From Penicillium oxalicum (lineage: Eukaryota > Ascomycota > Eurotiomycetes > Eurotiales > Aspergillaceae): a stretch of DNA of 64,000 bases. This document shows positions 23,375-34,007 of the stretch, in pieces. Each line of letters opens with the position of its first letter. The first letter of the stretch is position 1. The translations under genes and the position numbers were made by a program. Location of the stretch: assembly GCF_001723175.1 (NCBI RefSeq), contig NC_064654.1, positions 744,001 to 808,000 on the forward strand. Reading direction: 5' to 3'. The notes below the pieces were generated by a model that saw only the letters and a program-made list of their open reading frames with translations, was not told where the DNA came from and ran no database searches.

Positions 23375-24459
23375 ATGGTCTTTCACTCTGTGGCTCTGCT
23401 CATCATCGCAGCGGCTTTACACATCCTTCAAGGACAATGCAGTCCCCTAGTCACTCAGCAGCGTGGGATCTGTGCAACCGAGGATCCCGAGCCATCTTTT
23501 CTCCACGCCGTCCAGCGCGTGCGCAACGATGACTCTACAAATCGAGGATCACCGACCCGTGAAGGCCCGATTGAAATTGACACATGGTTTCATATTGTCA
23601 GCAGCAGTGACTTGCAGAATCAAGTTACGGATGAGATGATCGATGCTCAGGTACATCATTTGTGAGGAGATTGTCAGCGAAAGAGATTTGATCAAAGACT
23701 AACATTCTATCCCCCCGCCTTTCTCTCTCTGTCTCACGCACACAGTTATCCGTTCTCCAAACCGCATATCAGGATGCACTCATTTCATATCGGCTGCAAG
23801 GAGTCACTCGCCATGTCAACGACGCCTGGGCTCGAAACTACGATGAAGTGGGCATGAAAAAGGCTCTCCGTCAAGGCACCTACCGAACACTCAATGTGTA
23901 CTTTCAAACCAATCTCCAAGCGACACCCAGTCAAGCCGGACGTATCTTCGCGTCCGAGAATCAACAACACCAGGAACATGCCCACCCACGCAGCATATCT
24001 TCTGCTTCGGTCTTCCCTGCCCACAAAGACGTCTCGGTCAGCGCCCTCGGCTTCTGCACCCTTCCAGACCCTAACATCAACGCCACGAGCCCCCGATCCG
24101 CCTACGTCAAAGACGGTTGCAACATCCTCGCCAGCGCCATATCCGGCGGCAGTCTCGAGCAGTACAACCGCGGCGGCACCGCTATTCATGAAATCGGGCA
24201 CTGGAACGGACTGCTGCACACATTCCAAGGAGAAACCTGTTCCCCAGACGACCCTGGCGATTACATCTCCGATACGCCGCAGCAAAAGACGCCCACCAGC
24301 GGATGTCCCGCCTCGCGGGATTCGTGTCCGGATTCACCGGGTCTGGATCCGATTCACGATTTTATGGACTACTCATCGGATCTGTGCTATGAGAGTTTCA
24401 CCCCGGGTCAGAATGAAAGGATGAGGAGTATGTGGGAAAGTATGAGGGAGGGTAAATGA
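23375..24459 (+). CDS. secreted M43B-type metalloprotease (pappalysin-like, MEP1 family)
   Basis: Two exons (23375-23650 and 23746-24459, a 95-nt GT-AG intron) encode 329 residues. The start ATG lies in a good context (CAACCATGG), and the first 23 residues are a clear signal peptide (MVFHSVALLIIAAALHILQG). The zinc-binding motif HEIGHWNGLLH occupies residues 240-250 and carries the extended HExxHxxGxxH third ligand. A Met-turn (DFMDYSSD, Met about 299) follows, and Cys residues surround the active site. These are the hallmarks of the M43B cytophagalysin/pappalysin family, small secreted proteases widespread in ascomycetes and often linked to nutrient acquisition or pathogenic growth. Most members have a hydrophobic residue where this one has Asn in HWNGLLH. 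It is probably processed from a proenzyme. Extracellular location is inferred from the signal peptide. Confidence 0.92.
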
Positions 24460-25596
24460 AGAGCAAAGCTAGATTCTCGTATCATGTATCCGAAGCAGAC
24501 CATGACCATGACCAGCACCAGCACCAGCACCATAGTAAATAATCTCAAGGCCGGACCTGTTGATTATCGGGAAAACCAAGTCCTTGATATTATTTTTTTC
24601 CTCTTGCCTTTCATTCCCATTCCTTCACTTTCAACTAGTCTTCTGGTGTACATCTCTCTTCCTGAGACCACCCACTTCAAAGGCCTTCATCGCATTTGGC
24701 CCAAGTTGCCTGTATATGTACATCTCGTCACTCCATGGAACCTTAACTTTTGTTTCCCTCGCCTATCATCGCTCGTAGTACCTTACCTAGGCAGTGCCAA
24801 AGATACACCCACTCAATATCTGACTGAGAGAAATAAAACATGTACGTGTGTACACATGTGTTTATATCTCTAAAACTTTTTTTTAGCTTTTTTGGAACTT
24901 CCATGCTTCCCTTGTGATATTTTCCGCCTCATCTAGGGGACGGACATGGACTCTTCAAATATGTATTGGAAATCTGTCGTGGTGTGATTCCATGATATTT
25001 ATATTTAAATAGATACGAGCCGAACTGAGACTCTTGTGTAAAAGTGCCGTGTACCTAGAGACCTCAAGTTTTTGATAGGAGTGAGTGGGTGAGACCCAGC
25101 CCTACTGTCTAGGTAGTAGACAATTTATCTACCTCGGGGGACAAAATCGTCTAGTTCCGAGTCAAGGTGAGATAGTGTTAATCAGTCTATTGACAGTTCG
25201 TTTGGTTCAGCCCAAACCAAATATATGACTGCCGTCTGCATGTTCTCACAGTCATCAAATGGGATGTTGTCCAGCATGCTTCCATGCACTCGCTGGTCTT
25301 GGACCTTTCGAGGAGACTTGAATAACGGATGTTGCACTCAGTCTTTGTCATTGATAGTTCTGTATCTCTCATGGTCACCTGAGTTGGAAAAAAAGTGGTT
25401 GAGGGAGTAGATACAGATAGAGAGACAGAGAGAGATAGAGGGGAAAAGAGGCAAATAGATCACTATATCAAGACACGACAGGCCGAAGCCCAAGAAAGAA
25501 GGTGAACAAAAACCAGCCAAAAACTACTCGTTCCGGAATTAATTCACAAAATGGTGGACGAGACCTCATCCATCATCAACATCACCAGCACCAGCA
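24460..25596. other. convergent intergenic region
   Basis: Lies between the 3' ends of the metalloprotease gene (+) and spt16 (-). A short imperfect trinucleotide-type repeat (ACCAGC) sits near 24,499-24,533. Nothing else was recognised; the region presumably holds both 3' UTRs. Confidence 0.5.
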
Positions 25597-28500
25597 CTAA
25601 CGCTTCCGCTTGGTACCACGGTCATCATCCTCCATGCGAGCCTCTTTATCCTGGCGCTTAGCCTTCTTCTCTAGCTCGTCCCAATCCTCGCCACTCTCCT
25701 CATCCTCGCCGCTGAATTCTTCATCGCTTCCGTCGGCACTAGCGTCTTCGTCATATTCGCTGTCCTCCTCGGAACTCTCATCGGCGGCGAGCTCAGACTC
25801 GGAGAGCTCGAATGCGGACTCTTCCTCTTCGTCGGAACCCTCAGAGTCCGACTCGGCAGCCAGGAATGACCAGCCTCCGTCGGCGAAGAACCCGTACGGA
25901 TCGCTGACCACGGTCTTCATGATCGTGGTCCAGTTCAGGTTCAGAGGACCCTCGGTGTAAGGGATATCGACCGAGTCGAGCCAATCCTTGACACCTTCAA
26001 GGGCCTCAACGGGGATCGTGTTCACGTGGACGGGAGCCCGGTGGAAGTCCTTAAAGACGAAGACCAAATCGAAGTTTTTGAGGCCGAACTGTGATTCTAT
26101 CATTAGCATTTAGTCGAATCACACATTGGGAATAAAAGAAAACCCGGAGCTCCGAGTTAATCGGAGGCAGGAAGAGGCGATGGGTGAGGGGAGAAGGAAT
26201 CACTCACCTGCACACGCTCCAAGTGAGCAATTTCAATTTCATTAAGTGTGATCACCATGAACGGTGGCTCCGTGAGCTGAACAAGGGCATCGGTAGTGGG
26301 CTGGATCAGCACGTTGGAACGGTTGGGAACACCTGTGAATCCGATCTCTCGGAAAGGAATATCAACGTCCACACCTTCATCCTTGCCAGCATCCGCAATC
26401 TTCTCGGCAAACGCCTTGAACTCGCGATCCAGCGCAGCTCGTCGTCGTCGCTCTTCTTGCTCGGCCTCAAATTCTTCCTCATCACCATAACGGTGCTTGC
26501 GGCGTCGGTTTCCGGTTTCATCGAATTGCATCTCGGTGGCCTCGCGGTAGAACTGAACATCGCGCGTCTTACGCTTACCAATCATAATCGGGGTCTTGAG
26601 ATGGACGTGGATGAGGACAATCAATTCGTGAGCACACGGTTGGAAGAAGAGATGCTTCACGTTGCTGAAGAGCACGTCCACGTGCTCACTGCGGAACGGT
26701 GACATGTACCGAAGACCGTTCTGGTGAATCTCAACTTCTCCAGGAACACGCTTTCCGTCCAAGGGGGGACGCAGGTAAACATCCGGCAGCTTCACAGGGC
26801 GTCGATTCCTGATTTCAACCAGCTTGTCCTGCTCAACCACGTCCTCCAACTCCTTCTTCTCCTGCTCCCTTCGCAAGGCGTTTTTCCGAAGCTCAGTGAT
26901 ATCCTGTGCCACTTGAGCCAGTCGATCATTGTCCTTGGATCGTAGGGTCAAGTTGCGCACAAAGTGGGCAGACGGATCCTCAAAAGGCTGATCGTCCTTA
27001 CGACCAACACCCTGTCCAGGAGACAGGAAGTTGATGCGGAGATATGCATACTCGCCCTCGTCACTCTTGCTTGCATTCTTGATCGTGTTGATGTGGAAGG
27101 GAACCGGTCTGCCCATAATCGGAACAATGACCGTTGAGGCCTTGTGGTCAACATAAATGGTCAGATCCTTAACCTTGGGGGGCAGCTGGTTGTCCCGCTT
27201 GTAAGACTCGAAACGCTTGAACTTCTTCTGTGCAACCCCATTATCATCTCCAGTGGTGCCCGCAAACCGGTCCAAACCTTCTTTGGTCTTCTTGTTGGCA
27301 AGCTCCTTCTGATGTTCCCGGCGACGCGCCTCGGCACCTTCGTTGATCTGAGTGGGCCGCTCGGCACGCAGCTTCGTCCGTGTGACATTTCGACTGGCAA
27401 TAGCACTAGACTTCACCTCCTTCTTCTCCTTGACGGGCTTCTCGGGCTCTTCCTCGTCGCCGAAGTAGAACGACACGGAATCCATATCAATTCCAGCATC
27501 CTTGGTGAAAATATGGGGTCCACTTTCACCAACACGCACGGTGTCTGTAATGACCATAGAGTAGACGTCGTTACCCTTGGACTTGGAATCGGTATCCTTC
27601 ACATCCGTCAGGCCTACGGTGATGGCCAAAGTCATGCCATTCTTCAGGACTCGGTTGTTCTTCGCATTGAGGACCATGTTCGAATCACGAAGCTCAATAC
27701 CAATAGCGGCACCAACATTCTTCGTGAGGTGGTTCTCCAGCTCAGGCTTCTTCGACCGAACTAAGCTCAGAGCCTTGTTGTAGAGCTCCTTGGCCACAAC
27801 ACCGTCACGGATCTCCTTCATGATCGCATCGTGGAGATTGAGGAGGAAAGCGTAATTGGCCTCCTGCGACTTGCTGGGATCCACCAGATAGGTACGTGCG
27901 ATGAGCGAGTTATATGTCTTGTAGCGAATACCGAAACTGGACAGGATGATGCCAGGCTTCAAGTTGTTGCCGTCCGAGGTCGCTGTGAGCTTCAGGTCAT
28001 AGGCGCCTCCACTCTGCACCACCGGCCCGTACGCCCAGTCGATCTGCTCGGGATCAAATTCTGACGGCAGCCGTGCGAGTTTGTTGAAAAACTTAGCATC
28101 ATCGATCTTTGCATCCACCTTCGCTGCGAGGGCTTTGTGAGTGATTTGCTTTTCCTCGTCAAGGAGCCGCGACATCTCGTCCACAAAGTACTCAGACATC
28201 AAGCCGCTGCAGGCACGGGAGGCGTTGCGGATCGAGACCTTGGCGCAGTGTCAGCAAATCTCTCACTATGCAATGGACCAAGATTCGATGAGGACACGGG
28301 AAACTTACAAGCTCTTCCGGATCCTTGATTGCAAACGCACTGGAAAGAGCTGGTGTGATGTCGACTTCCTCCACATCTTTTGAAATCTCCGAAAATGCTC
28401 GCTTCCAATCATCGGCGAAGGGACCGGTCGTGGTATCTTTGGGCAACGTTCCGACTTTTTTCTATCATTGGTAAATACCGTTAGCTCTCTTCTGTGCTGT

Positions 28501-29090
28501 GCATATGAGCCTGAGGTGTGACACTGAGCAACAAAACCTACACCGGCGCCCTTAATGACATCGATACACTTCTCAAATGCTTTTGTTTTCGTTTCCGGGT
28601 CCTTCGTCGTCACCAGAAGCTCGACTGGAATCTTTCCATTCTTCAGAGGCTCAAGAAGCTCAGCTATGTAGCGCACTTGTTAGCTCGTTAATAGCAATGG
28701 CGTTAAATCCCAGTTTCCTACCTTTCTTAGCCGTGGTAACCACGTAGATGGCCTCGGTCGTAAGGACAAAGAGGGTTGCCGGAAATTCGTAGCCAAGGAG
28801 CCAGAACTAAGACGTCGCATAAGTCAGTCAAGGGGACCGGAATATTCTCATCGATCAATAGCGATGGATCCACCGTGTTTTGGACAAGTATGCGACCCTA
28901 GACTTACATGCATGGCATTGTTCTTCTGGAAGGAGCTCTCATCACTCTTGGTCTTGCCCATGAGGATGACAATCGACTCGGCGCCACCAAAGAGCGCATT
29001 TCCGGATCGCTTGTCGGCCTTCCATGATGCGTAAAAGTTTGAAAGGTGGTTGAAGAAAGTTTTCTTGTCGATCGAAATCTTGTCAGCCAT
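25597..29090 (-). CDS. spt16: FACT complex subunit Spt16
   Basis: Six exons in transcription order: 29090-28908, 28806-28722, 28663-28542, 28461-28309, 28238-26208 and 26088-25597, encoding 1,021 residues, the normal size for fungal Spt16. The order is an N-terminal peptidase-like lobe (residues 1 to about 430; catalytically inactive in the family), a basic linker ([20 protein letters not shown]), the dimerisation and middle domains with the signature [18 protein letters not shown], the paired pleckstrin-like region ending in the HLERVQ block, and a very acidic C-terminal tail of about 70 Glu/Asp/Ser residues closed by the basic end GTKRKR. With Pob3 and an HMG protein it forms FACT, which loosens and rebuilds H2A-H2B-containing nucleosomes during transcription and replication. 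The short 5' exons are placed by GT-AG sites and frame. Confidence 0.96.
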
Positions 29091-29695
29091 TTTGGCAGTC
29101 CCGAGGCAAGCAAAGCTTGCCTACAGCAATTCCGAGACCGAACGCGGGGCAAAGAAAGGAGTGGATTTTCAGTAGAGGTGTGATGAAGTTTGCGATACGG
29201 TAAAGAGTGGCTAGAGAGTCAGGATACTTGAATAGAAGAGAAAGGAGGGATTCGGCGGAGGGAAAAAAAAAGGGAGACAGCTGGTGATGTCAAGTCCTTT
29301 GGGGCAGGACGAGAGGCGGAACGCGAAAACGCGCTTTCGACTTTTGCCTCTTTGGGACTAGCGCTGCGGTGTCCGAAGATTGCGAGTGATTCTTTTTTAA
29401 ACATCAAAAGAACTACTTGGCACATTTCTGGCCATATCACACCTCTTTCCCTCTCTTTTTTGCTGTACCAGACAGTCTGTTGGCTACAGAACTGATTGCC
29501 CAAATATCTGTGATCGTAAAGTGCTTTAGCCATTATGTACCACCTGAGATTTACGGTTGTCAACAACGCCAAAACCTTTCACTTGTGATCGGAGCTTATC
29601 GGTCAACCATCCCCTCCGGATAATCTACATTCCAAGCCTCGACGATTCCCGATGGTGGTCAGCAGAATACGATACGCCTCGAACTGAGCTCTGCG
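29091..29695. promoter_or_regulatory. shared divergent promoter, spt16 / mitochondrial carrier
   Basis: A 605-bp region between the start codons of two diverging genes. No strong TATA element was seen. An antisense 117-codon frame is not supported. Confidence 0.5.
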
Positions 29696-31105
29696 ATGAA
29701 TCCGATTTTTTTGGAACCCAATCTCGGTGACCCCGGGGCCGCTCGGCGCACGCCGCGAAGCGATGCAGCAACTGGAGTTTCCGCCGGCAGTGTTCGCGCA
29801 CTTAGCGCGCAAATGGTAGCATTTTACTTCAGGGCTCCGATCAAGGCGTTCTTTCGAACTCGTGTTGAGTGAGTAAATATGCGCAAAGGATATGCCGAGG
29901 TTTTACTGACACGCCTCTAGCTATATGGTATCATGAGATCCCTTTCCCCTACCGGCACTCGTGAACCATGTCGCTAATCTAATACCCCTCGCTGGGCCGT
30001 TCGACAACCAGGCATTTGCACGAGCTGTGAATCCTCGCGTTGCAGAAGGCAGATGGTCATTACACACCACAACGCCCGGGCTGCTGCTCCATGCCGTCAG
30101 GACTTATGGCTGGCAATTCATTCCTAACCAAGTCTTGCCGCCGTTGATGGCGAATGCAGGGTGAGCTGAAATTGAATCCATCTACATGGCCTCTACTTTG
30201 ACATCCGAGACTAATCGGCGGCTCTTTTCCCTGATCTTCTTCTCAGAGTCGGTGCAGTTCTCTATACATCCTACCTTCAGGTCCTCGGCGCGCTGCATGA
30301 ACCCGTTTCGCAAGGCGCGAAACGAGTTTGGCCTCCCGCTCCTCCCTCCTCGACCTTTGCTGCTGGTTTTACAGCCGGTACCATTCAGTCTATCATTGCT
30401 GCCCCGCTGGATGCCTTGCAAGTGCGCCTTCAGACCAGCGACATGTTGAGCGGGCAATACCGCAGCATGTGGCACTATGGACACCACAAGCTCAAACAAA
30501 TCGGACTTCGGGGAATCTTTGCCGGGTGGAGCCTCTCTTTCTTACGGGATGCTTTCGGGTACGCCATTTTTTTCTCCACCTTTGAGTACGTCAAATCGCA
30601 GTCCTACTATGCCTTTGTCACCTGGTATTACGGGGCGCTTCGCGCAGAGACGGTGGATCGGCTTCCCTCCCCCGGATCGAGTGACCGTGGTGTGCCCCTG
30701 ATCAAGCCGCATTATGCCTTAGAACCCTGCTTCCTCATGATGGCTGGAGTCTTGGCCTCGGTGGCCCAGCAGACTATTCAGCACCCGATCGGACGGGTGC
30801 AGGACCTTCACCTGGGTCGGCTGGAGTATCTCGACCGTCAGGCGAGCCTCGATCCCTCGCGGCGACAGATGTTGCGCCTTTATTATCATGCGTACGAGGA
30901 AACATTCAAGCGTATCCAGCGGAAGGCTGCACGGGCCGGCGGGTTACGAGCTTGGCTTTTCCGAGGGTTTGCGGGAAGTGCCCTTCGCCAGGTGCCCAGT
31001 ACTAGTGCGGGTCTGGTGATCTTCGAGTTGGTGCGTCGACGGTACGCGAGTCTGGCGGATGCTGTGCACATTCAGAAAGACGGTTATGACATTCTTTTGA
31101 ACTAG
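29696..31105 (+). CDS. divergent mitochondrial carrier-family protein
   Basis: My model has four exons: 29696-29868, a 7-nt microexon 29921-29927, 30012-30160 and 30247-31105, encoding 395 residues. The exon-exon reading RTRVDYMAFARAVNPR is continuous only with the microexon; without it the frame meets TGA at 29,934 or is lost. The protein has carrier-like features: PLDALQVRLQ near the middle (the Px[DE]xx[KR] signature after a hydrophobic helix), GIFAGWSLSFLRDAFGYAIFF, and a degenerate third repeat (QHPIGRVQDL). The N-terminus is extended and lacks a canonical first-repeat signature, so this is an atypical member of unknown substrate. Location in the inner mitochondrial membrane is inferred from the family. 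A GTG-initiated frame at 29,961 is not the start. Confidence 0.75.
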
Positions 31106-34007
31106 AAACCCTGCATCTCATGGCCCTATTTGTTTTCCTTGATGTTTTGAAATTTCTTGCATGGCGTGTGCTCTGTCTCTCTTTTTTTTTCTACCTAGCG
31201 GCCGTCGTGATGTTTCATTTGACTCCATATTTGAAATTGGGGACCAAGATCTTGGTCATTCCTCCGCTCGGTCGATGTCTTTGTGGGGACCTCACGCATC
31301 TGGCAGTCACATGTTGTATACCCTTGGTGGATTTGGCGAACTGTTTCTTTGTAAATTTCTATTTCCCTCGAGACTCCTGTTTAGAGCGTGGCCGTGCCCT
31401 GCCTCTATCACCCACTTTGTCGCGTGGGCAACTACAAAATTGGTCCGGCGTCCTGGATCCGTGCCCGCAGATCCCCCACCTCGTGTGAACCACCCTGGGA
31501 TTGCCCGGTAAGAATTTCATCTCGAAATAATCCGTCAAGGCCACGCGGGGCTTCGGTTTCTGCCCTCGTGAGCTCCCGGGCGGGTAATCATGGCTACATG
31601 ATGGTGCGTATGCAGTGACACTCAGTGTAGCTATCCGATCTTCACATGCGCCTCGGGGCTGGATGAGACTGGTGAAGGGGAGGTTGATGACAAAAAAAGG
31701 GACCTATCAGCCCTCTCATGAGACGGTTGGACCGCTGCTTACCGCTTACAGCGATACATGGGATTGGTACCTGCCTTTTTTTTTCCATTTGATCTAGAGC
31801 CCACACAGTCGATCATCAAGCGGCTGTTTGACGGACAGGTGAGGCTTTTATCAAAACACATCACGTAGACAATTCTCATTGAGCCAGGAAGCATGTGACC
31901 CGACAGCTTCATAGAGATGAACGGCCCCCGGGGTTTATCCTTCCGGGACGTGTTCTATTAGAGAGTGGCATCTTGTCACAGGCAATAGCAAGATGGCGGA
32001 CTAAACCGAAGTGTTTATAAATGTCTCTTCATTTTGTCTTTATTATTTTGGTCTTGGCCCCACGAATATCCTCGGCGATGGCTCGACAGGCTCGCCGGAG
32101 ATCACCGATTGGGAGCTTGCTGACTCCGTTCCTATCGAATGGTTAAGAACAAGATGAGGATTATCGGGAAGCCTCAGGATAGCTCGTAGATAATCCCTTG
32201 GTCTTGGCATTAGAACGCTTTTACTTTTCGCATTTCAACTATCCTGAATCATTTGCATTCGCCCTGCTTCTGTTCTTGAGCTGTTTGTTTGTTCTCCTCG
32301 CTGACCTGAGACTGAGATAAGAATTTTCGATAAGGAAATGAGACGAAGCAACTACGAGATACCCTGGAAGTTAAAGTACTTGTCGTCTATGTGGACCACT
32401 GTAGTCGCAGTTTGAGCGGGTTGATCCTTTCGCTCGGGTTGGAGATCGCCCTGTGGTCAGCAGTGGAACTGGTGAAAGTCGTCCGCCATGGTGTCACGAG
32501 TATATAGGATTCTCCTCCTGAATGAGTACGCACGTGTCATACGTGTCCAGACCAACGGAATCTCCCATTTGGAGACTTGTTCAATATTCAGATGACCATC
32601 TTCACAGGATGGTCAGGTGACCGTTGAACCAGCGGAGGTGAGAACTCGGTTGAAGCATCGCCTGTGAACGGAGACGTGATCACGGCCTCCACTTGAGCTC
32701 GTCCGTCCATTGGATGTCATTCAGCCACCCGCCGTCCGCCTTCGTCATCAACGGTACTTTAGTCACTTTCTGGCTGGAGCGGAGGAGCTCCATAGTGGAT
32801 CCCAAGCTCTCCCCAGACGCCCAATCCCCCGAAGTCCGCAACAACCGCAACGAGACGAGGAGACGAGATCAATGGAGGCACACCCAGGCGCCCAGCCCGA
32901 GTTCACCCAGTACAGTACAGAGGCGATATACAGGACGATGTGACTGGCCCGAGGGACTGACTCGGCAAGGCAAGTCTACTCAACCACTCCCACCAACTTC
33001 CCTCTCGCTCGGCACCTTACGATCTGGTCGCATAAGCGACAGGCTCCAGTACGAAGTTCGGGGAGTAGTAGTCCTCGCCTCAACCACATGCAGTCGAGCC
33101 CCAATCCGGCCTTAAGCCTCATCCATATCGCCCCCCTCCTACAGTATTATGATTGTACCCGATTGCACTGGACGCTTATCCATGGCGCTGTCCTCCGCGC
33201 CCCTATCGGCCACACGGTCCCAGTATGCTCTCTCGTATTATGTAGATCTGGCCTGGTCCATCGAATCCCGGGAGCATTGCTGGAACTCATGCTCTTCCAG
33301 TGTCGTTCACTCGAACCCTCTCTCATCTGGTCTTTTGCTGGTTTGCTGACCCAAGCAAGGCTGGTGCTTTCAAGTCATCGCATCTTTGCCTGGCTCACTA
33401 CAGTACAACGGGGTCCCTGCATTCAGTCCGGTAGCGTGCTCTGTTTTCCGCTGGCGAATCTCCATCTTGGACACCCTTTTTCACCTGCGTCCACCTGACC
33501 TTCTGACTTCCACCTTCCGTCTCCCAACCACCACCCTCCTCCTCCTCCCCCAATTCCCTTTCTCCTCCCCCCAAATTCTCCGTACTTCTCCATTCTCCAT
33601 CCCCACTGCAGACGTGCCGTCATCTTGCATCGATCGCGCGTGACTAGCACCGGAATTGCCTATCGTGACCGCTTCTCAGCGTGCGCGTGGCGTCGCTAGT
33701 CAGACTTTCCTTTGGCTAAAAGGGGGTCCTGGCAGGTTCCCACCTTTGGTTGATCCGACCCGGTGACGCTGGGGAGAAAAAAGCTCTCCTTGTACCACCT
33801 ACCTTGCTCGACAGCAGATTGTGAGACGACGGACGACTCCCAGTAGTCTTCCAGATCTCTTCGGTCATCCTGGCAGATCTCCTGCTCTACCCGCCTCTCT
33901 GCTCCTGATTGAGGCCCAAGACGGAGACAACTGCGAGGGCGTCACTCCGGTGCTTCCATCATCCCTCTCCCCACCCTCATTCCCCCCTCGACGGTGCATC
34001 CTGATTC
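31106..34007. other. long intergenic region, no supportable gene
   Basis: 2.9 kb. Open frames up to 140 codons (for example 32,693-33,115 and 33,088-33,498, both +) overlap in several frames, lack domains and are not continued by plausible splicing. The part from about 33,480 to 34,000 is pyrimidine-rich and probably forms the promoter and leader of the sugar porter gene. No tRNA was recognised. Confidence 0.45.

Noticed and set aside
29961..30164. Carrier gene start at 29,961
   Set aside because: The codon there is GTG; the conserved N-terminal region lies further upstream and is joined by splicing.
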